Source: Sphaeroforma sirkka (taxonomy: Eukaryota > Opisthokonta > Ichthyosporea > Ichthyophonida). Taken from it: a stretch of DNA of 22,645 nt. A program made the translations under genes and the position numbers. Shown here one piece after another: positions 1 to 10,333 of the stretch (its first letter is position 1; the number at the start of each line of letters is the position of its first letter). Below the pieces are notes generated by a model, which saw only the letters and a list, made by a program, of their open reading frames with translations, searched no databases and was not told where the DNA came from. The stretch lies in contig LUCW03001152.1 in assembly GCA_001586965.3 (NCBI GenBank), forward strand, positions 1 through 22,645, given 5' to 3'.

Positions 1-151
1 ACACAACGAATTCTGTAATTGGATGTTATATCCAATACATATGCGCATGTATGTGCATTCTTTTAATCATTGCCTGTACGTCGCACATTGTATATGTATG
101 AATTTAAAAAAAAATACTTTTCGAGCCAATTGATTGCTGTTACAAATCTTT

Positions 152-1855
152 TTAAAAATACCATCCAAAACTAAATACTCCACCAGGTATCTTTTGGCGC
201 AACTCGAAAGCCACTAGACACATAGCCAAGACATGACAATCACAGAATACAAATATACTGGAATGACGAAGTCTGGACACACCAATTGTAGGATCGTCTT
301 CCGGACATGGCTCAGAACAGTCGGTGAAACCCTCAATCGACGATACCGTATCATGACAGCAGTTTTCTACAGGGCATGTGGCAACTATGGGTGTACTGAA
401 ATCGAGACCTCCCTCAAGTAAATCTCCAGGGGTGCAATGGGTGTCTGTACTGGCACATCCAGCTGCAAATGCACATCCACCGACTTGTTCGACACATTTA
501 CGGCCAGATGAATTGGGCACCATATTTGCATCACATTGCAAACACACGGACAGGCCTTGTGATTGTCCGAATACTAGACAATTATTTGAAGACAGTGTTT
601 CTTCTTCTTCAGTCTCCACAACACAACTCTGGTCACAAATCGTAAAGTTGACACCGATTGTGCTTGTTTGTGGTTGACAACAGTGCTCTATCGGGCATAC
701 AGGTACGATCGTTGTGTTGTAGCCGTTCTCAACGCCTAGATAAATCCCTGACGGTCCGCAAAAAACTCCCCAATGTGTAGTTACATCCTGACCCACTGCG
801 ACATCCTCCAATATATAAGTCGCAAGTTGTGCCGAGTACACTAGGAATGTAGGCAGGATCACATTGCACACATAGCATCAGGTCGCCCTCCATGCGTGTT
901 TGAAAGCAGTTTTCAATAGCTTGTGGCTCTGGTTCATCAGGACACGGGGTATCGCATGGTGAAAAACCTAACAGTGATAGTTTTGAAGTCTCTGGAAAGC
1001 AACATTGCGCGAGAGGACAAACGGCCACAACTGGCGACGTGTAATCCACTAGACCATTGTAAATAGAAGATGGCCCGCAGAAATTGATCAAGTTATGCAG
1101 CTGGCACCCTATAGACTCGGGGCAACCTCCAACCACATGCTCACAATTTGTACCATTTGAATTAGGGACCATATTCACATCGCATTGCAAACAGACAGAC
1201 GTGTCACCAAAGCAGGCGTAATTAATACAACCTGGGATGGTGTTACCCTCGCTGCAAGGAGCTCCTGCCCATGCTCTGCCTACATTGAATAGTGATGTGC
1301 CAACTATACCTTTCAAACTCTCGTCCGATCCAATCGGTGATATAGCTTGTAATAATGCGCTTTCAAACCCTTGCAGACATGCAGCATCGCATATTGTAAG
1401 AACTAACGTAGTCGTCGACGTTAGATGTAGGGACACGTCAATACCAGGTGAAAGGTATTTGTCGACGAGCGAGATACTGTCAGGGTGACATGGGCCGTTG
1501 CTACAGGCTTTTTCGGTGAGGTCAGCAACGATGCGCTGTGCCGCAGTATCTCTCCACTCCAATAAATTTCAACTGTGCTGCATTGAATATTGTCAATGGC
1601 ACATTCATTACCTACTACATACGTGACGGTAACAGTTAACGTTTCAACGAGCGTGGAATACACATTTTCAATTAAACTTGTGTCGGTGATGGGCTTTTTG
1701 GCTTCAGCTAAAGAAATATCTTTGTTAGTGGTGCCTGACTTGTCTATCACTGAGTTTTCAAAGTCCCTTAGCTTCGGAAAATCTGCGCATACCACTCTCG
1801 CAGCCAAGAATGCAACGTATGCGTAGAGCAAGCGTTTATGAGTGTACCCCGTCAT
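152..1855 (-). CDS. Secreted cysteine-rich modular protein, frame interrupted
   Basis: I do not recognise a named family. The protein starts at the ATG at 1855 with a plausible signal peptide (MTGYTHKRLLYAYVAFLAARVVCA). A Thr/Val-rich region follows, then three related cysteine-rich modules of about 100 residues. Each module has the pattern CxQCDxxxxPNSxGxxC, then GGCxxxxGC, often CGPSxIY, then CPxxxCC, then CxxxCP. The modules lie roughly at 910-1220, 560-905 and 250-560. CxxC-plus-GxxC spacing recalls furin-like/growth-factor-receptor Cys-rich repeats, but that is analogy only. The frame changes twice. A 71-bp GT-AG intron (1552-1622, donor GTATGT) reconciles the first change and keeps phase; a shorter alternative uses donor GTAATG. 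The second change falls in a six-T run (760-765), with no room for an intron; five T would keep the module in frame. That is either an assembly error or a real mutation. The tail after about position 300 is unlike the modules. Secretion and a surface role are inferred. Confidence 0.62.
1552..1622 (-). other. Predicted small intron in the cysteine-rich gene
   Basis: Read on the minus strand, this 71-bp segment begins GTATGT and ends TGGAG. Removing it joins the signal-peptide frame to the cysteine-module frame in phase (codon AC|A, giving ...TVTVTDTAAQRIV). Without splicing the first frame runs to a stop near 1421. A shorter intron with donor GTAATG would also keep phase. No transcript evidence is available. 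Confidence 0.45.
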
Positions 1856-1949
1856 GCTATAAAGAATTGTTCAACAACTGAGGAAAATGGAAAATCACGC
1901 AATATCTCGTGCATGGATTTAATAAGCCAACTCTTTCTCGCTTCCTTCA

Positions 1950-1955
1950 TATATA
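1950..1955 (-). promoter_or_regulatory. Candidate TATA box of the cysteine-rich gene
   Basis: TATATA on the minus strand lies about 95 bp upstream of the ATG at 1855, in otherwise mixed sequence. The spacing is close to that of the TATA-like element before the deacetylase gene. Supported by position and sequence only. Confidence 0.35.
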
Positions 1956-2945
1956 CCTAATATGAGATATCTACAAGAATCGATACCCTACTTCTACCGC
2001 TGCGCTGTCTCTGAAGAGAACTATCTAAGTTGAGAGTAGAACGAGAAATTACAAGATATAAAATTCATGTTAGATTGAAAAGGCTTTTTAAAAAGAAAAT
2101 ATGCTGCATTGTTATTTCTAGAAGAGTGACTTCCACTTGGCACGTTGTCAAGACTACTACACAGTCTCGTGTTCACATTGGTCATTCACAATCCAAGGCG
2201 GTGTTTTTCTTGCATCACTTGCGGGCTGCAGCTTCTCACGTAGTTGACGGCCGAGTCGGTCTCCTGTGCGTTTGTCTCTGTTTTTTCTGACCAAAGATAT
2301 AGTTTTTTAAAGTGACTAGAGAGAGTATATTTACATACAACTGTTATTATTTTACACATTGATTAGGTAAATATATGCTACTTATTTCAATATCCGATTT
2401 AAATCTCGATATTCACTATGAAGTCTGTGAAATAGAAGGCATTCTCTAGTAGTATAGGGTACATCCAATTATTAAATCTGTTCTTTATAAAAAAAAGGAC
2501 ACCCATTTTCCTGATTTCGTGACGTTCACAGTTCACACCCCTGGAAGTTCACAATGGAACTTGGTCCAAAATCATTAGCTCCCAGATGAATTTCAGCTCT
2601 GAAGTGCGACATGCCATAGTAATGTGATAATATCAATGGCAAATGCCATTTCGTCTTACATATAGTGGGCCTCTGAATCTCTTGAATTCTCTTGGTTGTC
2701 TATACTCTATACTCATGATGATTTTTTTTAAACAATTGTCTATATTATGTGCTACTTTGGTTTAGTTTGGGACTTCGAGTGCATGTGTGGCTTTTAACTT
2801 CAGGTATATTTTCGACATATATGGGCCTGCTTTGGACTGCCACACTAAAAAAATCATACGTAAAAATTGCACAGTTCTGAGTACGATATTCAAAACTGAT
2901 GACTATACATTTAGGCTTTCCGTTGTTGGGTTCATTTTGGGCGAA

Positions 2946-3077
2946 ATTGGCTTGATATTGGCTTTTAGTTGGCTTTAGATTGGCTTCATATTGGCTTCAC
3001 ATTGGCTTCAAATCGGCTTTAAATTGTCTCCATATTGGCTTTGAATTGCCTTCATATTGGCTTTTAGTTGAGTTCAA
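2946..3077. repeat. 11-bp minisatellite, ATTGGCTTnnn, about 12 units
   Basis: Twelve consecutive 11-bp units run without spacing changes, consensus ATTGGCTTCAT. Seven of the twelve retain an exact ATTGG core, which reads CCAAT on the other strand. The period is close to one helical turn, so the cores fall on one face of the DNA. The array lies about 1.1 kb upstream of the minus-strand cysteine-rich gene. Confidence 0.9.
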
Positions 3078-3989
3078 ATTGAGAAAACGTACTTTTTTGA
3101 GTATTGAGAATTTGAGACCCAATCCGGCATGAAACCTTATGGGTACAAATAGGGGTCAGGACAAAATTGTAGGTCAAAATTCCCCCCCCTCCTGGTATTC
3201 GGACCCTCTCCGGTGGCTAAACCAAAGTAACACATTCGAACCGCCTAGAAAGCGGTTTAGCACATGTCAATTGAACGACTTTTCAAACCAAATGTGAAAT
3301 GATCTAGTCCGACTATTAGTACTACTCGCTGTCACTCTCGAAGGCTACTATCAGTACTCGAAAGCATGGAATGCCGCAGCCCGCATTGCAAACGATAAAA
3401 TAAAAAGTACAAAACAAAATCGGTCATTACACATCATTTATTGTCATATTGATCGACTGTAAGTCTGTATCAGACGATCATCAATCAGTATCAGTCCGTC
3501 GAGCCTTTCCAGCTGTGACACTCGAGAGTGTACCACGACTTGACCGTTGACATAAGAAGAACTGATGGCTGTCCGGCCTGATGGCGATGCTAAATATATT
3601 TAGTATTTTTTTTTCTTTTTCAATGTCTCCCTGTTCACTGTGTTCAGTACATATTGAGTTTTCGTGACTAATCTATTTAAAAAAAAAAAATGCAGGGTAT
3701 GATTTTCGGAATAAAAAGGACGATCGAACAAGCTCATTTATAAACAAGAGGTAAAGACGTCAAGCTAGGTACTGTATCATACACATAAGTCATAAAGCAA
3801 CAATAGTAAATAAATATGACAGACTACCTTACGCCGGTGTTTTTGGCATTTTGGTTTGTATTTTTTATTCCATTTATGTGTAAGTTTGCTTAGGGTTTGC
3901 CGTGACCGTCTGGCGAGACTTCAGACACGAGTACTGTCTGGTAAATGACTAAATGACATATGTACTGATGTACATACTACATACTCTCT

Positions 3990-4130
3990 GTGACTCTGTC
4001 TCTCTCTCTCTCTCTCGCTCTCTGTCTACTCTACTATTCTTCTGATCTTCTCTCTCTTTTGTGATAGAGAGAGTAGAGAAGTCAGAGAGAGAGAGAGAGA
4101 GTAACAACTAAACAGAGTGAGAGAGGACTA
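3990..4130. repeat. CT-rich tract facing AG-rich tract (imperfect inverted repeat)
   Basis: A (CT)n stretch at about 3996-4060 is followed by GTGAT and then an (AG)n stretch to about 4130. The centre can fold: CTTCTCTCTCT at 4047 onward pairs with AGAGAGAGTAGAGAAG at 4065-4081. Such polypyrimidine/polypurine sequence can form hairpins or triplex DNA. No gene is associated. Confidence 0.75.
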
Positions 4131-4210
4131 CCAGAGTATACTATGTACTCTAATCACTCTCTCCTGCATAGTAGTTAAGAGATGTTGCGGTCAAAAGCCA
4201 ATGACAATTC

Positions 4211-4252
4211 AGCGAGCGAACACTATGTATGCATATATATATATATATATAT
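4211..4252. repeat. TA microsatellite
   Basis: A run of TA dinucleotides flanked by GCATA and TTAAAAAACC. Simple-sequence DNA without coding potential. Confidence 0.85.
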
Positions 4253-5019
4253 ATTAAAAAACCAGGCAATTCTCAATTTTGAATTTGTCTCCGACATCTT
4301 TTAGCAAAAATGCTTTAGCTCTTTTTTGTTTTAAAAAAGGTTTAAATTTTCAACCCACTGAGTATTTACTATTCTCTTTAAAAAATATGTATGTAACTGG
4401 TTATAACATACATAATATATTTACATCCACTGTACATAAATACTAAAGTGTAAAATTACTAAAATACATACCTGGAAGTCTGGAACTTGATAGAAGCCTG
4501 GAATGTTTGGAAATAAAATTAAAGGAGAGTACATAATACTTGAGATCTCACAGTTTTTGCCCCGTTTGAGATCAAATTTCAAAATTTACAGCCCTTTTCA
4601 TTTTTTTTGCATCTGTCACAGTAGATTCTGAGATTCATCGAGCGCATTGCGCAGACCTGCTGGACCCTGATCACTGATTGTGAATGTGACCAGTGATTTT
4701 GTTGTAAAGTTAAAATATGAGATTTATCAGACAGAAGGGCTTTTATACTCCTGTTCTCAATCTGAAAAAAAAGTTGGATGGTGCAGTTGCTTTAAAAAAA
4801 AGGTATTCCACCATATCACCTTTTGTGACAGGGGGCATGGGATCAAATACGGACCCGATTCGAGAGTTTGATTGCGAAAAATGCTCACAATGACCCTAAG
4901 AAAATCACCGGGGCACTTTTTGGATTTTACACTTGGTTCAAAATTGAATTGTGACAAAATTTGAAAATATTGGCCGCTTTCTTAGTATGTACCCTTCCAG
5001 TGCAAATTTTGGACTTTTG

Positions 5020-5575
5020 AGGTCAGAAATCGACAAGCCCGGTCACCTCTAAGGTCTGTCGAAGTGTCACAACTTTCAAAACATCATTCCATCAGGCCTA
5101 AAAGTGCATTTTAGTGTGTAATCCATGTGACCCTCATAACTGGCACCGATCGCTATAGTAGTGGTCATACATACGTTTGTAGTCATATGCCTTATAATAT
5201 ACGATGCCATCAAAGACGGCAATTAAGAGATGAAGGTAAAGGACGTAAAGTGCCAGTTCATGGCGACTACAACAAGAAAACGGTAGACACATGTTGTGAT
5301 GATTGTTGTACATGCCTTAAACTGCCTTAAAACAATTAACACTGCGAACCCCGATTTTGAGATTTCGAAATTCTTCAATGTGTAAATCGACTTTCAGTTT
5401 TTTTTTGGGTGGAGCATTTTCAAGCAACTGCACCATATGACGTTATCATAATAGTCCAAAATCGATATTGTGATACAAGTCACGCCCGGTCATTTATATA
5501 ATCTGTCGAATTGTCAAAATATTGATATTGTTATTCTTTCAGGCCGAAAAGAAAAATTATGTGTGTGACACGCAC
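5020..5575. repeat. Diverged direct repeat pair
   Basis: About 100 bp at 5020-5120 resembles 5450-5575. Both contain a CCCGGTCA core, then a TCTGTCGAA...TGTCA segment, an ATT...TTCAGGCC segment and a TGTGTG end, in the same order. The copies are diverged with small indels. They lie just upstream of a decayed transposase, so they may be remnants of transposon flank, but no terminal inverted repeats were identified. Confidence 0.45.
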
Positions 5576-5591
5576 ATTAACGCTATCCTTG

Positions 5592-5653
5592 AGTTCAGTG
5601 CGCAATCACAGAAGTATTGATATTGAGTTCAGTGCAGCCCAGTAGTATTGATA
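5592..5653 (+). repeat. Short direct duplication (GAGTTCAGTGC...AGTATTGATA)
   Basis: Two roughly 30-bp copies share GAGTTCAGTGC at the left and AGTATTGATA at the right, with a different middle. The pair ends immediately before the transposase-like reading frame begins. Confidence 0.5.
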
Positions 5654-5657
5654 ATAC

Positions 5658-5975
5658 ATATGTGTATTTCTACCGAAGTTCCACTGCGAGTGCAACCCCA
5701 TCGAGCGATAATGGGGTCGAGTCAAGTTTGAGGTGCGAGAAATATGCGATGATACGTGGGCAGGCCTTCAAAAACATGTCATCGAAGCTCTGAACAATGT
5801 TAAACTGGATACAATTAGATACTTTGTGAGGGGTGCCTATCGTTACCTCGATTGCCAGCATAAAGATCTTACTCTGCAACTTGCAGCGTTTACGAAAAAG
5901 AAATATACTTCTCATCGACGTGTACCTGAGAATGTGTATGAAATAGTCACTGCCGAGATGGCTAATAAGAAATGA
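5658..5975 (+). pseudogene. DDE transposase C-terminal fragment (Tc1/mariner/IS630-like)
   Basis: Read on the plus strand from 5658, the frame gives CVFLPKFHCECNPIER, then a stop (TAA, 5709-5711), then WGRVKFEVRE and a further stretch including TIRYFVRGAYRYLD and KKYTSHRRVP, ending at a stop at 5973-5975. The PKFHCExNPIExxWG block is the segment of DDE_3-type transposases that carries the last catalytic acid. The IRxFxRxxYRYxD and KKYxSHRR blocks are typical of their C-terminus, as I know the family. The upstream catalytic Asp residues and DNA-binding domain are absent. The copy is therefore 5'-truncated with one in-frame stop, and cannot be active. No terminal repeats were identified. Confidence 0.75.
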
Positions 5976-7080
5976 GCCAGCAGAAGTTCAAATACTGTTT
6001 TCTTTTTTACTATAACCCGGAGACAGCTTTAATTAAAACAACATCCATTTTGTATGGACAGATCTCGCATTGTAACATGTTATCTTTTCTGTAGTATAGA
6101 CTTCTACTATCAAAAGACGTACTGTGATCAGTTCTGAGACATGTGGGCATGGGCAGTGCCAATGTTGGCCGCCCCAGGTCCATATATTGGCCACTTTAAA
6201 AATGGCTGGAAATTTTGATGGCTTCTCAACCAGCCTAATCCCACCATGTATCCCGCTTTTGCGAAATCATTTTTTTCGGTGTGTAATTCGCAAATTCGCA
6301 GTTTGTTCTGAAAAACACATTTGGCCGACTATCCTAACTTCATTTTTTTTTTAAAAGGCAACTGCAAATATTTACTGTGAGTGCGCCTCAGGGCTCAGAC
6401 CTCCCTGCACTATATCATAATTTTTCTGTAGTTTCTATTATTTATTTATTTTCTTTCCCCAGAGGCGTCAGGCAGCTAGCAGCGCAAGGGGCCAGCAATC
6501 AACATAACATTGATCTCGTATCTGTGCATTGGACTTTAACTACGGTTCGACTTCATATCAGGAGTTATGAGTGATTTCAAAGACCAATGATTAACCGTTA
6601 CTATGAGTCAACTGCAAAAGAGTATTAGATTTTTTGAAAACAATGTCTCTTCTTAAAATAAAGATTTTTGTTTTACCAAAAGTCAGCAGACAAAGGGATT
6701 TATATTCGTCCAATAATCGATGTGTGAATATATTTTTTAAAAATGTGCACATTGTGGAATGTGGAAATTTGTCTGACCAAAATTTGGATATGTATGTATT
6801 CGCTTACGTATTGCATCCTACATCGTACGCCATGAGCGTTGGGTTTAACGGTTACTAGGCAACGGGCCGGGCCCAGCGCTCCCGAGACTCTACTCAGAAA
6901 GCTCATCCGTAATCCATTTCTCTGCCCTATTCCACTTCGTATGATTGCACTGGTTTCCACGGTATATGCAAATACTGGTGTGGAAGGAAGCACCGATGTG
7001 AAGCTAGTCAGCCGTACGAGCTGATCTGAACCGTACAGATCTAAAAATAGACGAGCTGATCTAAAAATAGAACCATGCAC
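5976..7080. other. Gene-poor interval 3' of the septin gene
   Basis: No coding region is supported. The first part may be the 3' side of the decayed transposon. The right end is the 3' flank of the minus-strand septin gene. A short tandem duplication of GATCTAAAAATAG lies at 7038-7071, just after the septin stop. Candidate minus-strand AATAAA signals lie near 6440-6455, rather far from the stop. Confidence 0.5.
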
Positions 7081-7221
7081 CTATTCGTTCCCACTTCGGA
7101 CCATGGCCCGTTTCTGCGGAGTGGGTGCGGGGATGGAGATGGTGCTCTTGCCCAGGGCTTTGCTCAATACCAACTCTCTATACTTCTCGTAGTGTATGTA
7201 GTTAGTCGTGGTGATGAGATC
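7081..7221 (-). CDS. Septin exon 8 (C-terminus)
   Basis: After acceptor CGCCCAG it encodes [19 protein letters not shown], then [19 protein letters not shown] and AMVRSGNE, ending in TAG at 7081-7083. DLxxxTxxxHYExYR is the conserved end of the septin GTPase domain. The short tail after it rules out a long coiled coil. Confidence 0.93.
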   Translation of the reverse strand, partial: DLITTTNYIHYEKYRELVLSKALGKSTISIPAPTPQKRAMVRSGNE

Positions 7222-9530
7222 CTGGGCGTTTGTGGGGAGGCGTTAGTATTATATTGTAGTGGATCTGTTAGTCTGTTTACTATCTGTATTGCTAAAAGAT
7301 TGTATTGTATTGCCGGAGGCTACGATGTGATACGACTTGTGTATGAAAGAAACTCTTGAACGTGGAATCCTTCACAATTTTCTGCATAGCATTTGGGCGC
7401 ACTCATTTGGCGTTGAATAGGGGCGAAAATAGATTCCTTACTTAACAGTATAATGCGCATACTACAGCAGATTGACAAGTGGCCATAGTCGAATATATAT
7501 ATATATATATGGCGTATACTACTAAAAGTTATATACCAGTGCATAACCTAGTCATATATATAGATATATAGAGAACTTTAGTAGTATACCCCATGTATAT
7601 ATATATATACACACACACATATATATATATATATATACATGGCGTATACTACTAAAAGTTATATACCAGTGCATTACCTAGTCAACTGCTTATTCTCCAT
7701 ATTCCGGTGTCTAACGTTGCATGCGTCTACATCGAGATGTTGTATGAGAGCTACCGATACCGCATCGAGTACTTGTACGTCGAGTGCATGGTTCTGCCTA
7801 TTTATGACATCACAATAAAAATATACAATAGTATATTATCACATAGTATTTCTCTTATACATTAATGGCTTCCCTATCGAGTCGGTTAACATTGTGTTTG
7901 CGTAGCTTGCAATGATAGTTAGAAAGTGTGAGCTTCGCATATGTATGTATGTCTTGTTGGTGTATTTGGCACATGTATATAGAGATCAATAACAGGTATC
8001 AAGTATATATATATATAACAGGTAGAATTTATACCTGTATATATAGATAAATAGCACATATGAACATTTGTACATGTATGTATACTTAATTTCTCTCTCG
8101 CGTATATGGAGGGCACTTACATTCATGTGTTGCCGCAGTACCAAATTTCGCAGATGGATGAAGTCTGAATGGGATTCGTTGTCCATTTCCACCATTCCCC
8201 ATTCGTATTTACGACCCCGTACCTGTATAAGTTATATGTGCATATATACATATATATGTATAAAATATATATATATATAAATGTTAGATATCACTAAAGA
8301 GTCCATTCCTCGGCTATCCTCAATAGCGGCACTTTCTCCCGCAAGCTGAATGTTATACCCAACTGCTGATAGACCTGCACACAGGAACAGTCATCTGCAC
8401 GCACACACCCACACCCACACACACAGAGTGAGAGAGAGACATATATATCTGTATTTATTACATATGAAATTATACATACCGTCCGTCCGTTGAGCTCGTA
8501 CTTGTCACGAGACGATGTAATGGCGAATGGGATGTGTTGTTTGTAGTCCTCTTTTTCGCCCTCATTCGCCGCATTCGCTGCCACTGACTGGCTTTCATCG
8601 GCGCTGTCATCATCGCTGTCGTCCGCGGGCAGTACACTGTAATAGGTACAAGTGTATATTGAAATAAAGTTGACTGCTCGGTTAAATGTATAAGTATGTG
8701 TATATGAATATGTACGTGTATATGTATATGTATATGTACGTGTATGCGTATGTATAAGTAAAAGTGTATATGTATGTGCACGTTTATGTGTGTATGTGCG
8801 TATGTGTAAGTGCAAAAGTGTATATGTACGTGTGAGCGTACATAAAAAGAGTATGTAAGTTTATATTGATATTAGGCCAGGTCGGTCTATTTCTTAACCA
8901 ATGTATACCAATTATTACATTACTTAACAGTACATGCACAATGCATAACACCTAACATTGCGTAGAAAGTTGCTATTGGCACTCACCCCATGGCTATCAT
9001 CTGCGTGCAGTATACTGTCTTATACACAGGCATACGATAGGGTCTAAAGACCTTAAACCCTAAACCCCAAAAGACCCCTCGGTGCATGTAGCAACATGTA
9101 CATAGGCATACACATAAACATACACACAGTATGTATATGTGTTGATGTACTATCAATATTTAGACCTAATAATAGGCCCGTTTTCTTATATATCTTGTAC
9201 ATCAGACAATCCGGAATAATGAGCCATCTACCTACCAAGGCCCGTTCTCTTATATGTCTTGTACATAAGACAATCCGAAATAGTGAACCATCTACCTACC
9301 AGCCTGCTGAAAACGCCAACTGGAAACGTGCACATTTCCTCTTGAGATGAAACACTTACAACTCATACGGATCGAAAGGCCTGATGCCCGCTCTCTGGAG
9401 GTCTCGGTTTATGGCAAGCTTAAGGCTGTGACGCTCATCGACTGTCAGTGTGTCCGATTTACCGATCACGGGAATTATGTTCACCTGTACGCAACAAGCA
9501 AAGGACTGCGTGAGCACGCGAATATATATG

Positions 9531-9561
<31 letters not shown>

Positions 9562-10217
9562 ATATATAAATACACGTTCACCTGCGGATGGCAGTGGTGA
9601 GACACATTTGATAAAGTAGATATGTCTGTTCGTATAATGGTATTTTTTGCTGTAGTCTGGTACACCTCTGGTGGTAATGGAGAGTGACTGGAACGATTAC
9701 AACGGAAAAGTATAGTGGTATACTTTTTACGTAAATGCCTTGGGAGAGATGTATACCGATTCTTGCACTATCTTATATATATATATACGTGACATATAAA
9801 TACTGTATGTAGATATAGATAGCACAGATTCTCACACTATCATTTTATATATATACATATACATGACATATACAAACACATACGTGACATGTAAATACAT
9901 ACATACGATATATATATACACACATACACTATATGTATTTAGGTATAAATATCGGAATTGAAAGGTAGATATACACATATACTATATGTATATAGGTATA
10001 AATATCGGAATTGAAAGGTAGATATACACACAAATTATAAACATATATGAATACTATTCCATGTTCTGCAGATTGGCCATAGTGCCGATACCCAAATGCA
10101 ACAACCCTCAGTGGCGTTAAGAGAGATAAACATCACGCACTCACACACATCCATATGCATTGTCGCAACATACGGTATAATTACATGCAAATATACAGAC
10201 AGTATTTATATATCTCC

Positions 10218-10266
<49 letters not shown>

Positions 10267-10296
10267 TGTATATATATATATATTATATATATATTC

Positions 10297-10333
<37 letters not shown>

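Larger units (their letters stand above)
1856..5657. other. Gene-poor interval upstream of the cysteine-rich gene
   Basis: No convincing coding region was found on either strand; the open frames are short and lack motifs. The interval carries a candidate TATA box (1950-1955), an 11-bp minisatellite (2946-3077), a small hairpin AACCGC/GCGGTT (3239-3257), a CT/AG inverted tract (about 3990-4130), a TA run (about 4211-4252) and a diverged repeat pair (about 5020-5120 and 5450-5575). The stretch is AT-rich with scattered homopolymer runs. Confidence 0.6.

Noticed and set aside
729-871. Reading the cysteine-rich frames as separate overlapping genes
   Set aside because: The same module continues across the frame change and only the first frame has a signal peptide, so one gene explains them better.
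6700-7080. 126-codon minus-strand frame just downstream of the septin stop
   Set aside because: No recognisable motif or splice link to the septin; composition looks like chance.
7725-7796. Plus-strand peptide [16 protein letters not shown] resembling the septin C-terminal block in exon 8
   Set aside because: It is on the opposite strand to the septin, has no splice context or neighbouring septin motifs, and the nucleotide match to exon 8 is weak. Probably chance.
8294-8815. Single 173-codon minus-strand frame as an independent gene
   Set aside because: It reads through a microsatellite, then the real septin exon 6, then intron. Only the exon 6 part has family support.
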